NCBI GenBank assembly: GCA_044232905.1
Contig: JBIIKZ010000098.1
Location: 1 to 5,895 of the forward strand
Length of the DNA: 5,895 nt
Source of the DNA: CANHVK01 sp044232905
GTDB taxonomy: Bacteria; Bacteroidota; Bacteroidia; Flavobacteriales_D; Crocinitomicaceae
Reading direction: 5' to 3'
The position numbers were made by a program, and so were the translations under genes. Shown here one piece after another: positions 4,928 through 5,895 of the stretch (its first letter is position 1; every line of letters starts with the position of its first letter). Below the pieces are notes generated by a model. It saw nothing but the letters and a program-made list of their open reading frames with translations, ran no database searches and was not told the DNA's origin.

Positions 4928-5895
4928 TTATTTTGCGCCGAAACGATATCCTCCAACCAATCGAATGCTAAAGTAAGTTTGTGTATATTTCAAACCAGTA
5001 AATTGAATGGATTTATTGTCAAAATCGGTATGTAGCATTAAAAACCATTTCGGAGTATTGTAGCCGCCCATTACACGAATGTCATACCTTGAAGCTAATC
5101 CAATAAAATTTCGATATAAAATTGATGTTTGATAACTTTTATCTTGTATTGTAAATCCATATCCAGACAAAACACTAAAATTCCAATGATTTTTAACTAA
5201 TACTAATGCAATTCCTGGAATAAATCCAACATCGAAAGCACGAATATGAGTAGCACTAGATTTAGTATTGATTGTGTCTATTAAATAATTAGGTAGAATA
5301 GGGGAGTTGTTATTACTTAAACCAAAAGAATTTAATGTGCTTTTCAAATACCAAGTAAAAGCGAATTTATTAAAAACAGCAGTTTTTCCTCTTAATGCGG
5401 ACATAGTAAAATTCTTTTTATGAAAATACCACATGTTTACAGAGAAACTATTACTCATTAAATCATTTTTTATATCATTTGGATATTCATTGTTATAATT
5501 ATTATAAAATTGTTTTGAATCCATTAAAGCAAAACCTTTATATTGATAAAAATCAAAATCAAAAAAAATTTTTTTATACGTAAAATCAAAACCAAGATGA
5601 AAATATTTTGAATAGCCATAGCTTTTGGTTGGTTTTATTGAGCCAGGTATTTGCACTCCAAACCTTACGGAAAAAATCTTATAATTACACCCAACACCAT
5701 AAAAGTCATGTATATTATTTCTAAACTTAAGATTTTTTGAAATTTGATTATGTACAATCTTCAAATCAAATGGGGCGGTATTAAATCCTAAATCATTATA
5801 AAAAATTAAATTATTTCTATAAGAAGTTAAAGAAACTGTATCTTTTTGAGAAAAAATAAAAATTGAAACAAAGGAAAATAATGTAGTTATAATCA
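4928..5895 (-). CDS. DUF4421-type secreted protein, predicted outer-membrane beta-barrel, partial at its 5' end
   Basis: The frame stays open to the right edge. Reading the minus strand from 5893 gives IITTLFSFVSIFIFSQKDTVSL, a hydrophobic signal-peptide core with a likely cleavage site near FSQ-KD. Only a short n-region, or just the start codon, is missing: the split codon at the edge ends in TG, so it could itself be ATG. A start at the TTG 5762-5764 would discard this signal and is rejected. The visible mature part of about 300 residues is rich in Phe, Tyr and Asn and has alternating amphipathic strands. Blocks such as FYGVGCNYKIFSVRFG, FDFDFYQYKGFALMD and FIPGIALVLVKNHWNFS resemble the Bacteroidetes DUF4421 family, and the end (YFSIRLVGGYRFGAK) looks like a last beta strand. 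Function is unknown; an outer-membrane location is inferred. It converges on the GAPDH gene, with 60 bases between the two stops. Its promoter lies outside the window. Confidence 0.75.
   Translation of the reverse strand, partial: IITTLFSFVSIFIFSQKDTVSLTSYRNNLIFYNDLGFNTAPFDLKIVHNQISKNLKFRNNIHDFYGVGCNYKIFSVRFGVQIPGSIKPTKSYGYSKYFHLGFDFTYKKIFFDFDFYQYKGFALMDSKQFYNNYNNEYPNDIKNDLMSNSFSVNMWYFHKKNFTMSALRGKTAVFNKFAFTWYLKSTLNSFGLSNNNSPILPNYLIDTINTKSSATHIRAFDVGFIPGIALVLVKNHWNFSVLSGYGFTIQDKSYQTSILYRNFIGLASRYDIRVMGGYNTPKWFLMLHTDFDNKSIQFTGLKYTQTYFSIRLVGGYRFGAK

Noticed and set aside
1..5895. CRISPR array, tRNA, insertion sequence, defence system or riboswitch
   Set aside because: I saw no regularly spaced repeats, cloverleaf-like sequence, transposase or long structured leader. 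The gene content is housekeeping plus one secreted protein.

Overview
The window looks like chromosomal housekeeping DNA from a member of the Bacteroidetes, most likely the Flavobacteriia class. The evidence is low G+C throughout, starts without Shine-Dalgarno sites, a compact 288-residue primary sigma factor with no region 1.1, a promoter of the Bacteroidetes TTTG / TAnnTTTG type in front of that gene, a long-form GAPDH and a DUF4421-type outer-membrane protein.

Layout. Bases 1-2292 hold a tight three-gene plus-strand cluster. It contains the C-terminal part of a retropepsin-like 'ATP-dependent zinc protease' (PF05618, RimB-like), then a RimK ATP-grasp glutamate ligase, then an M14 zinc hydrolase of the succinylglutamate desuccinylase/aspartoacylase family. 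The spacers are 25 and 9 nt. A 186-bp intergenic region (2293-2478) carries the promoter of rpoD (2479-3345), which ends at a hairpin terminator. A GAPDH gene with an extra N-terminal domain of about 130 residues follows (3416-4867) and ends at a strong GAAA-loop terminator. A convergent minus-strand gene (4928 to beyond 5895) encodes a secreted, probably beta-barrel DUF4421 protein whose start codon lies at or beyond the right edge. No stretch longer than 300 bases lacks a gene. I see no tRNA, rRNA, CRISPR, IS element or origin.

How the genes fit together. The first three genes look like one functional unit. RimK adds glutamate to a protein C-terminus (ribosomal protein S6 in the known cases), and two predicted hydrolases are encoded beside it. 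This suggests a writer-and-trimmer set for a C-terminal modification, although the substrate of the M14 enzyme is unknown. The rpoD product probably reads its own promoter class.

The items most worth a second look are the trimming hypothesis, an A9 run that could fuse the RimB-like frame to RimK, the loss of the usual NAD-selecting Asp in GAPDH, and the sigma residue change that parallels the unusual promoter. I do not see a clearly undescribed defence or mobile system here.
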